DNA of 64,000 nt from Erythrobacter ani (GTDB lineage: Bacteria; Pseudomonadota; Alphaproteobacteria; Sphingomonadales; Sphingomonadaceae): contig NZ_JAGSPB010000003.1 of the NCBI RefSeq assembly GCF_019204025.1, positions 186,001 through 250,000 of the forward strand, given 5' to 3'. The notes beneath the pieces are model-generated. The model was not told the origin of the DNA and made no database searches. It was given only the letters and a program-made list of their open reading frames with translations. The position numbers and the translations under genes are program-made. Below are positions 17,975 to 26,765 of the stretch, piece after piece. Position 1 is the first letter of the stretch. Every line of letters starts with the position of its first letter.

Positions 17975-18556
17975 TTGAGCTTGCCGCAAAGCAAAACCGA
18001 ACTTCGCAAGACACTTAGGAAAACGCGCCGCGAACATGTCGCAGCGCAGTCCGATGCGATCCGCGCGCTGCTGTTCCACCGCCCTCCAGCACCGCTGCTA
18101 GCGAAGATCGGCCATGATGCGGTAATCGGACTTTACAGCGCAGCCGCATCTGAAGCACCTGCAGGCGGCTATGCCCAGTTCTTTCAGGAAGCGGGACACA
18201 CTATCGCCCTGCCCGCATTCACCGCAGCAAACGCTCCGATGACCTTCCGCGAGCACACTGATCCCTTCGGTAGCGGCGATCTGGAGATGGGGCCTTTCGA
18301 CATCGCTCAACCTGGTGCCGACGCGCGCGAAATCCTGCCCGACGTGCTGTTTGTGCCGCTGGTCGGCTTTACCGCATCCGGTGAGCGATTGGGACAAGGC
18401 GGCGGGCATTACGATCGCTGGCTGACGGAACACCCCGGACGTATGGCGATTGGTCTGGCTTGGGATGCACAGCTTTGCGACACGCTTCCAACCGAACCAC
18501 ACGACATCGTGCTAGACGCCGTCGTAACGCCAACCAGAATGTACGGAATCAGCTGA
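17975..18556 (+). CDS. 5-formyltetrahydrofolate cyclo-ligase
   Basis: About 193 residues. It converts 5-formyl-THF to 5,10-methenyl-THF with ATP. The N-terminal KTELRKTLRKTRREH matches the family start, and the C-terminal motif LGQGGGHYDRWL is the ATP-binding signature. No ATG is in frame upstream of the conserved region; TTG at 17975 or TTG at 17981 are the only sensible starts, both with weak ribosome sites. A longer open reading from 17726 would run through the 6S RNA and is rejected. Its TGA overlaps the ATG of the next gene. Confidence 0.9.
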   Translation: MSLPQSKTELRKTLRKTRREHVAAQSDAIRALLFHRPPAPLLAKIGHDAVIGLYSAAASEAPAGGYAQFFQEAGHTIALPAFTAANAPMTFREHTDPFGSGDLEMGPFDIAQPGADAREILPDVLFVPLVGFTASGERLGQGGGHYDRWLTEHPGRMAIGLAWDAQLCDTLPTEPHDIVLDAVVTPTRMYGIS

Positions 18557-18810
18557 TGCGAGAGACACCCACCTGGCGCATACCGGCAGGGATCATTGGC
18601 CTGTTCGTGTTCCTTATCATATATGGAGTGGTGATCGCGAGATACGCGCCGGATATCATCGGTGGCTGGCCCGGCTGGGCGCAGACCGTGATCTACCTCG
18701 TGCTTGGCCTCATCTGGTTACTGCCGCTGCGGCGGTTCCTGATCTGGATGGAGACCGGCAGTTGGTCACCGCCGCCCAGCGAGCTTGCGGAAGATCCGGC
18801 TGAAAATTGA
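18556..18810 (+). CDS. DUF2842 family small membrane protein
   Basis: 84 residues with two membrane helices: IPAGIIGLFVFLIIYGVVIA and, after a short WPGWAQ loop, VIYLVLGLIWLLPLRRFLIW. The C-terminal LPLRRFLIWMETG and overall shape fit DUF2842, a small alphaproteobacterial family of unknown function. Start codon ATG at 18556 overlaps the previous stop (TGATG), so it is translationally coupled to the folate gene. A longer reading from 18460 lies within that gene. Confidence 0.85.
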   Translation: MRETPTWRIPAGIIGLFVFLIIYGVVIARYAPDIIGGWPGWAQTVIYLVLGLIWLLPLRRFLIWMETGSWSPPPSELAEDPAEN

Positions 18811-18834
18811 CGCGATAGCAAAGCTGAGACCGAG

Positions 18835-20331
18835 TTACTCTGACAACGAAGAGGCAGGCGTTTCAGAATGGCGTTCTGCCAACGCGTCCAGTAAGCCATC
18901 GAGATAATCGCGTGATCGCAGCCGACCACCAAAAACGACCGCATCGATATCTGCGGTGTTGCCGATGTCAGTCAGCGGATCGGAATTGAGCACCACAAGG
19001 TCAGCGATCTTTCCTTTCGCAATCCCCCCGAGATCCGCAGTTCGACCGAGATATTCGGCTGGGACCGACGTTGCTGCCCGCAAGATATCCATCGGTTCCA
19101 AACCCGCCTCGGCGAAGCGTTTCATTTCGTCGTGCACGCCAAAACCAGGAAACATCATAGTATCGTTGGCATCTGTGCCGATCATAAGTTTGACGCCCGC
19201 ATCGCTAGCGAACTTCGTAATCGCGAGACCGTGACGGTAATAAGCTTGGAATTTTGGCAGCTGGTCCGCTGGAATCTGAGCGGTCCGATCGAGATCCTTT
19301 TTCCAGTCTCCAACGACGAACGGGTGCATATATTTAAGGCGAGGATCATTGCGGTATGTGTCCTCGCGCGCGCGAACGTCCATTTCGCGAGTGCCATGCG
19401 TAGGAACGTAGTAAGTTGAATTGGCGACCAATACTCCCATGACCTGCGCACATATTTCGGGATCGAACTGGGTTACGCTCAGCACACGCAGATCATCCTG
19501 CTTAGGCCATGACGCGCCGTCTTCACCGCGCAGAGTTGCCATGTTGCCTTCGCGATAGACTTCCCCAAACCGGCTGCAATCCGTCAGCAAGTCGCGCGCG
19601 TGCTCAATCGAGCGATGTCCGAGACGGGATGCCTCTGCGCTTCCGATAAAGATTGGCAGATGTCCGGAAACCTCCAGATCGAGCGCCGAAGCTGCAGCGA
19701 GCATTGCGAGATAGGAATCCGGGTGAAATCGATCATACGTTTTGATCAGGTCAACGCCGCGCTGCTTGAGCATCCGCGCGATCTGCGCGCCTTGCTCGGC
19801 TGTCGCTGGCGAAAAGGCGGGATCGGGGCTTTCCGGCAATTGCCAGGTCGGCGCGCTCTGCACGATGGGGCTCGAGAGACGCAGTAGTCGCGGGCCGTCC
19901 AGCTCGCCTGCCTCGATCTTGCGAGCATATTCTCGCATCTGATCGATACACAGGAAAATCTCCCCCCGCGGCTCCCAGCAATCTGCGCTCATGTCGCGAA
20001 TGCCCGTGACGCCGTTGGCGAGCATGAGGGCAAATGTGGCCTCAGCCACCGGCGCGACGGCGGAATGCGCGTGCATGTTCATCAGGCCGGGGATCACGAA
20101 TTTGCCCGATCCATCCACCTCATCCTGAGCGTAGAACCGCTCTCCACCGGCCGGAGCGATAGCCGCGATGCGGCCGCCACTGATCAGGATCGTCTGTTTT
20201 GGCGATGAGATGCGCGATTGCGGGTCGATGACGGTCGTATTTGTGATTGCCAAATCATACCGTGCAGGTTCCGGAAGGGTCGCACAGGCTGCGACCAGCA
20301 AAGCCAACACGGAAATTAGTATTCGCCTCAT
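18835..20331 (-). CDS. amidohydrolase-superfamily lipoprotein
   Basis: 498 residues. The N-terminus MRRILISVLALLVAAC is a lipoprotein signal with lipobox VAAC, so it is probably anchored outside the inner membrane. Amidohydrolase features follow: a beta-sandwich start with TTVIDPQSR, the HAH of MNMHAHSA for metal binding, GHLPIF, and GTDANDT for the catalytic Asp near residue 380. The C-terminus returns to the sandwich (IADLVVLNSDPL). Relatives include imidazolonepropionase-like dipeptidases and prolidases; the substrate is unknown. The start at 20331 is chosen because the signal peptide begins there. Confidence 0.86.
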   Translation of the reverse strand: MRRILISVLALLVAACATLPEPARYDLAITNTTVIDPQSRISSPKQTILISGGRIAAIAPAGGERFYAQDEVDGSGKFVIPGLMNMHAHSAVAPVAEATFALMLANGVTGIRDMSADCWEPRGEIFLCIDQMREYARKIEAGELDGPRLLRLSSPIVQSAPTWQLPESPDPAFSPATAEQGAQIARMLKQRGVDLIKTYDRFHPDSYLAMLAAASALDLEVSGHLPIFIGSAEASRLGHRSIEHARDLLTDCSRFGEVYREGNMATLRGEDGASWPKQDDLRVLSVTQFDPEICAQVMGVLVANSTYYVPTHGTREMDVRAREDTYRNDPRLKYMHPFVVGDWKKDLDRTAQIPADQLPKFQAYYRHGLAITKFASDAGVKLMIGTDANDTMMFPGFGVHDEMKRFAEAGLEPMDILRAATSVPAEYLGRTADLGGIAKGKIADLVVLNSDPLTDIGNTADIDAVVFGGRLRSRDYLDGLLDALAERHSETPASSLSE

Positions 20332-20442
20332 CGCATCCCCCCCCCTGCAATCACTCGGCAACCTGCGGTGCTGTATTGCATCAGTGATACAGAGTGACGG
20401 CGATCACGCAACCTGTCATCTCGCAGCAGGGGCTAAAGTAGA

Positions 20443-20970
20443 TCACAGCAGAGTCGAATATTCTTCTTCGAGCTCGGTATCACGCACCCAGAAATCGGTT
20501 GTGCGCTGTCCGGTGAGGACCTCGGCCAAGAGGTCGAAATGGCTATGCCAACCCGCCAGCACGCCAATCAGCATATCGCGCCCTGCAACTCCCGTGTGAA
20601 CGAGAAGAAGCTCGGTCTTGCCAGCCTCGCTTTCACGCAAACTGATATCCACCGTGCTCTCACCCTCGCCTTCGGCCTCGAACCAGGTGAAGACCAGATG
20701 GCGAGGCGGATCGTAGGTGATGACCTCGCCAAAATGCGTCACGACCTCCTCAGAAGCGTATTTTTTCGGCGGTGAACGATCCGATAACCTCCGGTGGTCG
20801 AAGTCGAAGACTATGCGGCCTCCCGGCCGATCTGCTGTCGAGCCGCCACAAAACCACAATTTGCGTTTTTCTCCGTCTACCAGGAATTCCCAGACTTTCG
20901 CCGGGCTGGCATCGAACATGCGCGTGAATTCCAGCTGCGTTGGTCCGGTCTGTTTTCCGTAGTCAGTCAT
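20443..20970 (-). CDS. SRPBCC/AHSA1-like START-domain protein
   Basis: 175 residues with the helix-grip pattern of the AHSA1 (activator of Hsp90 ATPase) C-terminal-like family: LEFTRMFDASPAKVWEFLVD at the start, then GEVITYDPPRHLVFTWF, and a C-terminal helix GWHSHFDLLAEVLTG. These proteins bind hydrophobic ligands. The start overlaps the ArsR-type regulator's stop by eight bases; such ArsR-AHSA1 pairs are a very common bacterial arrangement. The ligand is unknown. Confidence 0.85.
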   Translation of the reverse strand: MTDYGKQTGPTQLEFTRMFDASPAKVWEFLVDGEKRKLWFCGGSTADRPGGRIVFDFDHRRLSDRSPPKKYASEEVVTHFGEVITYDPPRHLVFTWFEAEGEGESTVDISLRESEAGKTELLLVHTGVAGRDMLIGVLAGWHSHFDLLAEVLTGQRTTDFWVRDTELEEEYSTLL

Positions 20971-21295
20971 CGTTTTCCTCCCTTATCGCAGCTTCCAGCG
21001 CGTCGAGCCGGTCGTTCCAGAATGCGCTGTATTTCGCGGTCCATTCGCTAGCCGCGTGGAGCGCTTCGGATCGCAGCCGGCAGACCCGCTCGCGCCCGCG
21101 CTTTTCGCGCGTCAGCAGACCGGCCTGTTCAAGCACGCCGACATGCTTCGATGCTCCTGCCAGCGTCATGTCGAGCGGCGCGGCCAGATCGCCGACAGTG
21201 CGCTCTCCGCGGCTGAGTTCCTGCACCATCCTCAACCGAGTGGGCTCTCCGAGTGCGCGGAATATGACGTCGATACTCGTGCTATAATCAACCAT
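20963..21295 (-). CDS. ArsR-family transcriptional regulator
   Basis: 110 residues, a winged-helix repressor. The recognition helix region reads LDMTLAGASKHVGVLEQAGL, followed by the wing REKRGRERVCRL. The ELCVCDL-type metal site is absent, so it is not a classical arsenite sensor. The start at 21295 (MVDYSTSIDV) is preferred over an upstream reading to 21331. It heads a two-gene operon with the AHSA1-like gene, and a perfect inverted repeat lies 33 bases upstream of its start. Confidence 0.88.
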   Translation of the reverse strand: MVDYSTSIDVIFRALGEPTRLRMVQELSRGERTVGDLAAPLDMTLAGASKHVGVLEQAGLLTREKRGRERVCRLRSEALHAASEWTAKYSAFWNDRLDALEAAIREENDD

Positions 21296-21327
21296 AAGGT
21301 TTAGTATTTCACCGAGACGCGCAAAAG

Positions 21328-21343
21328 TCAACCAAATGGTTGA
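21328..21343. promoter_or_regulatory. candidate operator of the ArsR-family regulator
   Basis: TCAACCAAATGGTTGA has two perfect 7-base arms around AA, starting 33 bases upstream of the regulator's ATG. A further half-site, TCAACCA, overlaps the start codon region at 21288-21294. The arrangement suggests autorepression by the product of the adjacent gene. Binding is inferred. Confidence 0.5.
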
Positions 21344-21405
21344 TAGTCACGCAGCGATGGCGAGAGCCCGCCGCAATGACTTCGCTGTTTTTGAGGTATC
21401 CCAAG

Positions 21406-21482
<77 letters not shown>

Positions 21483-21585
21483 TTAAACTTGACCCGTTTA
21501 AACCAGGGTTTGCACCGCTTGGGAGCGAGGCCATTAGGCCCCACAAACTTTGCTGTCAACGGCTCTGACAGCGATATTTCGATCT

Positions 21586-22887
21586 TTATTCGCCGAGAAG
21601 CAAAACCGGCGTTTCAATCAGCTTTTTCATCTCCTGAATAAAGCTTGCCGCGTCGTATCCATCGACCACGCGGTGGTCGCAGCTGATCGATATGTTCATC
21701 AGCTTGCGCTTCTCGATTCGCTCGGTCCCATCGGGACCAGTGACGAACATGGGGCGCTCGATAATGCGATTCGGCCCGATAATCGCCACTTCAGGACGAT
21801 TGATGACCGGCGTCGTCGCAACACCGCCGAGCGGACCGAGCGATGTCACCGTCAGTGTGGAACCGGAAAGCTCATCCGACTTCGCCGAACCATCGCGTGC
21901 TGCCTCGGCGAGACGCCCGATCTCACGCGCGAGCTGCCAGATATTCCGGCTCTGCGCGTTCTTGATGACCGGCACCATCAGGCCATTATCGGTTTGCGCC
22001 GCCATCCCGAGATGAACTGCGCCGTGACGGGTGACCACGTTTGTCTCGTCATCGTAGCGCGCGTTGATCATCGGATAGTCCGGTATCAGCTTGCAGATCG
22101 CAGTAACAAGCAGCGGCAGCATCGTCAGCTTCGGCTTGTCACCGCGGGCGCTGTTCAGATCGGCTCGCATCCGCTCCATGTCGGTGACGTCGCATTCCTC
22201 GACATAGGTGAAGTGCGGAATGCTGCGCTTCGACGCACTCATGTTCTGAGCGATGCGTTTCCGCAGTCCGATCACCTTGATCGCTTCGTCCTCGCGCGTC
22301 GCGCCCGCAGCCGCGAAACCGCCGCCAGCATTGTAAGAAAGAAACTGGTCGAGGTCGCCATGCCGCACGCGTCCGTCTTCAGCGGCTTTCACATCGGCGA
22401 GATCAATGCCAAGTTCGCGGGCGCGCTTGCGCACCGCCGGCGATGCAAGCACCTTGGCCGTCTCGGCCGGTGTGGGCGCTGGAGTTGGTGGGGGCACCGA
22501 TGGCGGGCTCGGATCGGCAGCATGCGCATCGTCCGCGTCGGAGGCATCGGGAGTTTCAACCTCGATCCGGGTCTCGATTTCCTCGCTGACCGCGGCGGGA
22601 GTCGGTTCGGGCGACGATTCTTCCTCGGCTCCGTCAGGAATTTCGCCTTCGACTTCGACGACCAACAGCATTGATCCTACCGCGATCACATCGCCGACTT
22701 CTCCGGCGACTTCCAGAACCTTGCCATCGACCGGGCTCTCGATGTCGATGGTCGCCTTGTCCGTCATCACATCGACCAGGTGCTGGTCTTCATTGACAGT
22801 GTCGCCGACCTTGACCTGCCATTCGACGATCTCCGCTTCGGCGACGCCTTCGCCCACGTCGGGCATGTTGAATACGAACTTAGCCAT
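21586..22887 (-). CDS. bkdB: branched-chain 2-oxoacid dehydrogenase E2 (lipoyl acyltransferase)
   Basis: 433 residues: an N-terminal lipoyl domain with the lipoyl Lys44 in MTDKATI, a Pro/Ala-rich linker (about 85-145), a peripheral subunit-binding domain (SPAVRKRARELGIDL to HGDLDQF), and the catalytic domain ending with the active-site DHRVVDG. It moves the branched acyl group from E1 to CoA. The start at 22887 (MAKFVFNMPDVGEG) is canonical; an upstream reading to 22947 is not. It follows the E1beta gene after a 231-base spacer that holds repeats. No E3 gene is nearby. Confidence 0.92.
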   Translation of the reverse strand: MAKFVFNMPDVGEGVAEAEIVEWQVKVGDTVNEDQHLVDVMTDKATIDIESPVDGKVLEVAGEVGDVIAVGSMLLVVEVEGEIPDGAEEESSPEPTPAAVSEEIETRIEVETPDASDADDAHAADPSPPSVPPPTPAPTPAETAKVLASPAVRKRARELGIDLADVKAAEDGRVRHGDLDQFLSYNAGGGFAAAGATREDEAIKVIGLRKRIAQNMSASKRSIPHFTYVEECDVTDMERMRADLNSARGDKPKLTMLPLLVTAICKLIPDYPMINARYDDETNVVTRHGAVHLGMAAQTDNGLMVPVIKNAQSRNIWQLAREIGRLAEAARDGSAKSDELSGSTLTVTSLGPLGGVATTPVINRPEVAIIGPNRIIERPMFVTGPDGTERIEKRKLMNISISCDHRVVDGYDAASFIQEMKKLIETPVLLLGE

Positions 22888-22937
22888 TTTCAAACTATCC
22901 TTCGAACTGCGATTGCTCGCGCCGTATGTGTAGGGAA

Positions 22938-23031
22938 CGGGTGACAAATATGAAAAGTGTCATGCGGTGCCTACACCATCAATTCTTTGTTTTTGCTTGT
23001 GATTATCGGGATTGGCTCGGGTGACACTTTT
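22938..23031. repeat. repeat-rich spacer between bkd E1beta and E2
   Basis: A 9-base direct repeat CGGGTGACA occurs at 22938-22946 and 23018-23026, 80 bases apart. In addition AAAAGTGTCA (22953-22962) is the exact inverted complement of TGACACTTTT (23022-23031). The segment lies in an otherwise non-coding stretch between genes of one operon. It may be a regulator-binding array, a processing hairpin, or the remains of a small dispersed repeat. Confidence 0.5.
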
Positions 23032-23118
23032 CCAACTTTTTGCGTTCCGGCGGTTGGTTTCATAGCCAATGCCATGCCACCGGAACGGGTAAGTAGGAAA
23101 GTGCCGCGTGCCACCGGA

Positions 23119-24177
23119 TCAATCCTTCAGGATCGCGTCGAGTGCTTCGCCGATGCGAACGGGGCCGGGGAAATAGGCCCATTCGAGGCTGTGCGGATAG
23201 GGTGTATCGAAACCGGTGACGCGCTCGACCGGCGCTTCGAGATGATAGAAACACCGTTCTGTGACCAGAGCGGAAAGCTCCGCTCCAAAACCGCTGGTGC
23301 GGGTTGCCTCGTGCACGATCAGGCAGCGCCCGGTCTTTTTGACCGAGGCTTCGATCGCTTCGATGTCGAGCGGGACGAGCGTGCGCAGGTCGAGGATTTC
23401 CGCATCCACGCCTTTTTCGCGGCAGACTGCCTCGGCGACGTGGACCATGGTGCCATAGGTCAGCACGGTGACCGCCTCGCCCTCGGTCACTCGGCGCGCC
23501 TTGCCGAGTGGGATCTTGTAATACCCTTCCGGAACCACGCTGTCCTTGTGCTTTTTCCAAGGTTCGACCGGCTTGTCGTAATATCCCGAGAACGGACCGT
23601 TGTAGATCCGCTTCGGCTCAAAGAAGATCACCGGATCGTTGTCTTCGATACAGGAGATCAACAGGCCCTTCGCGTCATAGGGAGTGGCCGGGATCACTGT
23701 TTTGAGGCCGGAAACATGGGTAAAAATGCTCTCGGGACTTTGCGAGTGCGTCTGACCGCCGAAAATCCCCCCGCCAAACGGCGATCGAACCGTCATCGGA
23801 GCGATATATTCGGTGGCCGAGCGATAGCGCAACCGGGCCGCTTCGGAAATGAGCTGGTCGAGTCCGGGATAGATGTAATCGGCAAACTGGATTTCCGGCA
23901 CCGGACGCAATCCGTACGCTCCCATACCAACCGCGACGCCGATGATACCGCATTCGCTGATCGGCGTGTCGAATACTCGCGTTTTGCCATGCTTTTCCTG
24001 AAGGCCGGCGGTGCAGCGAAAAACGCCCCCGAAATAGCCGACATCCTCGCCCATGACGATCACGTCGTCATCGCGCTCCAGCATGATATCGAGCGCTTCG
24101 TTGATCGCCTCGATCATGTTGATCCGGCGCTCTTGCGTGTCCACAGCAGGAGCTTCGGTCTTGGCTTCAGCGCTCAT
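23119..24177 (-). CDS. bkdA2: branched-chain 2-oxoacid dehydrogenase E1 beta subunit
   Basis: 352 residues. Transketolase-like pyrimidine domain (MIEAINEALDIMLERDDDVIVMGEDVG, with the catalytic Glu) and C-terminal domain (ILDLRTLVPLDIE and CLIVHEATRTSGFGAE). It pairs with E1alpha to decarboxylate the 2-oxoacids of Val, Leu and Ile. The ATG at 24177 overlaps the E1alpha stop by four bases (ATGA), so the subunits are translationally coupled. A longer reading upstream lies inside the E1alpha gene and is rejected. Confidence 0.93.
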   Translation of the reverse strand: MSAEAKTEAPAVDTQERRINMIEAINEALDIMLERDDDVIVMGEDVGYFGGVFRCTAGLQEKHGKTRVFDTPISECGIIGVAVGMGAYGLRPVPEIQFADYIYPGLDQLISEAARLRYRSATEYIAPMTVRSPFGGGIFGGQTHSQSPESIFTHVSGLKTVIPATPYDAKGLLISCIEDNDPVIFFEPKRIYNGPFSGYYDKPVEPWKKHKDSVVPEGYYKIPLGKARRVTEGEAVTVLTYGTMVHVAEAVCREKGVDAEILDLRTLVPLDIEAIEASVKKTGRCLIVHEATRTSGFGAELSALVTERCFYHLEAPVERVTGFDTPYPHSLEWAYFPGPVRIGEALDAILKD

Positions 24178-25478
24178 TGTTTCGGCCTCCCCTCGGGCCA
24201 TTTCGTCTCGCGTTCGTGAGCCGCCTGCGCGGCCTGTTCCTTGAGGTGCCATGGAAGCTCTTCGAACACGTCTTCGAACATCGTGTGGAACGGGTGATGG
24301 AGCCCGTGGCCAAGAATGCCGTTCTTCTCGGCTTCCTTTGTTGTCGCCTTCACCTCCTCGGCGCACTTCTTGTCCATCGCCGCCTGTCGATCTTCGTCCC
24401 ATTCGCCGATCGCGATGAGGTGGTTCTTGAGCCGCATGACCGGATCGCCAAGCGGCCATTCCTCACGTTCCTGAGCCGACCGGTATCCGCTGGGATCATC
24501 CGAGGTGGAATGCCCCTCCGCGCGGTAAGTGAAGTATTCGATGAGCGTCGGCCCCTGATTGGCCCGCGCCCTGTTCGCCGCCCATCGTTGCGCGGCATAG
24601 CATGCGAGCGCATCATTGCCGTCCACACGCAAACCGGCAAGTCCGTATCCCAACGCGCGCGCGGCGAAGGTCGTGCGTTCGGAACCAGCAAAGCCGGAGA
24701 AGCTCGAAATCGCCCACTGGTTGTTGATAACATTGAGGATAACCGGTGCATTATAAACCGCTGCAAAGGTGCAGGCGCTGTGGAAATCGCCTTCTGCGGT
24801 GGAGCCTTCGCCAACCCAGGTCGCGGCGATCCGGCTGTCACCCTTGATCGCGCTCGCCATCGCCCAGCCAACCGCTTGCGGGGTCTGCGTCGCGAGGTTG
24901 CCGGAAATACTGAAGAAACTGTGCTCGCGGCTCGAATACATGATCGGCAGCTGACGACCCTTCAGCTTGTCCCCCTTGTTCGAGTAGATCTGGTTGATCA
25001 TCTCGATTAGTGGATAACCGCGCGCGATCAGGATGCCTTGCTGGCGATAGCTCGGGAAGACCATGTCGTCGCTGGCGAGCGCCATGGACGCCGAAACGCT
25101 GGTCGCCTCTTCGCCGGTGCACTTCATATAGAAGCTGGTTTTGCCCTGCCGCTGACCGCGGAACATGCGCTCATCGAAAGCGCGGACCATGGCCATATGG
25201 CCGAGCATCGTGCGCAAGGTCTCAGGATCGAGCTTCGGATCCCATGGCCCGTGTGCCTTATCGTCGTCACCCAGCACGCGAACGAGACCGTAGGCAAGGT
25301 CCTTCATATCCTCGGGCTTGGTGCTTTCATCCGGACGCGGCTGGGCGCCCGCCTCGCCGACATCGACGTCTTTGAAATTGACCGGGTCGCCGGGCCGCGA
25401 GCGCGGCTCTGGCACATGCAGCGCGAGCGCGGGCCGGTTGTCACCGGATTTGGAGTTCGGTTCGGCCGGGTCGGCCAT
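24174..25478 (-). CDS. bkdA1: branched-chain 2-oxoacid dehydrogenase E1 alpha subunit
   Basis: 434 residues. The TPP/Mg motif runs from GEGSTAEGDFH to INNQWAISS. The loop RAEGHSTSDDPSGYR matches the BCKDH-type phosphorylation loop and separates it from pyruvate dehydrogenase E1alpha. An N-terminal extension of about 70 polar residues is typical for bacterial BCKDH E1alpha. The start at 25478 (MADPAEPNSK) avoids an unlikely 18-residue extension. First gene of the bkd operon, convergent with nothing and separated from thyA by about 130 bases. Confidence 0.93.
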   Translation of the reverse strand: MADPAEPNSKSGDNRPALALHVPEPRSRPGDPVNFKDVDVGEAGAQPRPDESTKPEDMKDLAYGLVRVLGDDDKAHGPWDPKLDPETLRTMLGHMAMVRAFDERMFRGQRQGKTSFYMKCTGEEATSVSASMALASDDMVFPSYRQQGILIARGYPLIEMINQIYSNKGDKLKGRQLPIMYSSREHSFFSISGNLATQTPQAVGWAMASAIKGDSRIAATWVGEGSTAEGDFHSACTFAAVYNAPVILNVINNQWAISSFSGFAGSERTTFAARALGYGLAGLRVDGNDALACYAAQRWAANRARANQGPTLIEYFTYRAEGHSTSDDPSGYRSAQEREEWPLGDPVMRLKNHLIAIGEWDEDRQAAMDKKCAEEVKATTKEAEKNGILGHGLHHPFHTMFEDVFEELPWHLKEQAAQAAHERETKWPEGRPKQ

Positions 25479-25609
25479 AAGGGTGCTCTCCCACCATAGG
25501 GTGCGCAGACAATTGCGGAATACAGCGATCAAAGACCGGCTGCGAACGCTTTTTAGCGCTTGAGCGTAAGCGGTTATGTCAGGCTTTCCCCATGGTCAAG
25601 CGGGCCAGA

Positions 25610-26578
25610 TCAAACCGCAACAGGAGCCTTGATCGGGGGCTGCGGTGCGTAATCATGCACCACGAAATCCTCTATTCGGTAATCGAATATTGTTTGTGGC
25701 TTTCTGGTGATTTCCAAACGGGGATTGCCGGAAGGCTCTCGACCGAGCTGTTCGGTAATCAGGTGCTCGTGATTGAGATAAAGGTGCACATCGCCGCCCA
25801 TCCATACGAGCTCGCCCGGTTCCAGATCGGTTTGCTGCGCCATCATCCGGGTCAGCAGCGCCGCCGACCACAGGTTGAACGGCAGGCCGAGCGCCACATC
25901 GCAGCTGCGTTGATAAAGCATGCAGTTGAGCCGGTTCCCGGCGACATGGAACTGATAGGTCTTGTGGCACGGCGGAAGGGCCATCCGGTCGAGCTCGGCG
26001 ACGTTCCAGCCCTCGATGATATGACGGCGGCTGCCCGGATTGTCGCGCAGGCTTTCCACGACTTGCGCGACCTGATTGATCCCCTCGCCTTTTTCATAAA
26101 GCCCGTCCTTGCGATAGCGGTATGTCGGCCAATCCACCCACTGCTTGCCGTAAACCGGGCCAAGATCGCCCCACCGCTTCGCAAACTCCTCATCGTCGGC
26201 AATCCGCTGAACGAAGGCATCCAGGTCGATTGTCTCGCCCGTTTCCTTGACGTAGCGCGCATGCGGCCACTCGTTCCATATCTTCACCCCTTGCAGAACC
26301 AGGGGGCGAATATTGGTCTCGCCAGTCAGGAACCACAGCATCTCGCGGGTCGCGGTTTTCCAGTACACGCGCTTGGTGGTGAGCAGCGGCATGGCGCCAT
26401 CGGCAAGATCATAGCGCAGCATCGCGCCAGCGATCGAGCGCGTGCCGATGCCGGTGCGGTCTTCCCGCTCGCTGCCGGTCTCCCAGATCTGCCGCATCAG
26501 ATCGAGATATTGCCACTCGGCATGTCCGGGGCCCGTGATTTCGGAAGGAATCGTCTGCGCGGTTTCGAGTGTCGCCAT
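25610..26578 (-). CDS. thyA: thymidylate synthase
   Basis: 322 residues. It methylates dUMP to dTMP using methylene-THF. The nucleophile Cys204 sits in ALPPCHKTYQF, and dUMP contacts appear in CDVALGLPFN and HLYLNHEHL. The protein is longer than E. coli ThyA (264) because of an insert after WNEWPHARYV, as in other long bacterial ThyA enzymes. The start at 26578 (MATLETAQ) is preferred over a longer reading to 26629. No dihydrofolate reductase gene is adjacent. Confidence 0.95.
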   Translation of the reverse strand: MATLETAQTIPSEITGPGHAEWQYLDLMRQIWETGSEREDRTGIGTRSIAGAMLRYDLADGAMPLLTTKRVYWKTATREMLWFLTGETNIRPLVLQGVKIWNEWPHARYVKETGETIDLDAFVQRIADDEEFAKRWGDLGPVYGKQWVDWPTYRYRKDGLYEKGEGINQVAQVVESLRDNPGSRRHIIEGWNVAELDRMALPPCHKTYQFHVAGNRLNCMLYQRSCDVALGLPFNLWSAALLTRMMAQQTDLEPGELVWMGGDVHLYLNHEHLITEQLGREPSGNPRLEITRKPQTIFDYRIEDFVVHDYAPQPPIKAPVAV

Positions 26579-26679
26579 GACCAAAACTATACGCGGCAAT
26601 TGCCCGCTTGCCACCCCGCCCATCCACACTTATAGGCGCGCCCCTACCCCGCTGAGCCTCGGGTTCAGTGGATATGAGT

Positions 26680-26756
26680 CGGGAAGTAGCTCAGCCTGGT
26701 AGAGCACCGTCTTCGGGAGGCGGGGGCCGGAGGTTCGAATCCTCTCTTCCCGACCA
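26680..26756 (+). tRNA. tRNA-Pro (anticodon CGG)
   Basis: The acceptor strands CGGGAAG and CTTCCCG pair fully, with the C1-G72 pair typical of tRNA-Pro. The anticodon stem CCGTC/GGCGG encloses TTCGGGA, giving CGG for codon CCG. CCA is encoded. Confidence 0.96.
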
Positions 26757-26765
26757 GCTTTTCTT

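Noticed and set aside
23026..23100. 34-codon ORF in the bkd spacer as a real gene
   Set aside because: No good ribosome site, and it overlaps the inverted repeats; kept only as an observation.
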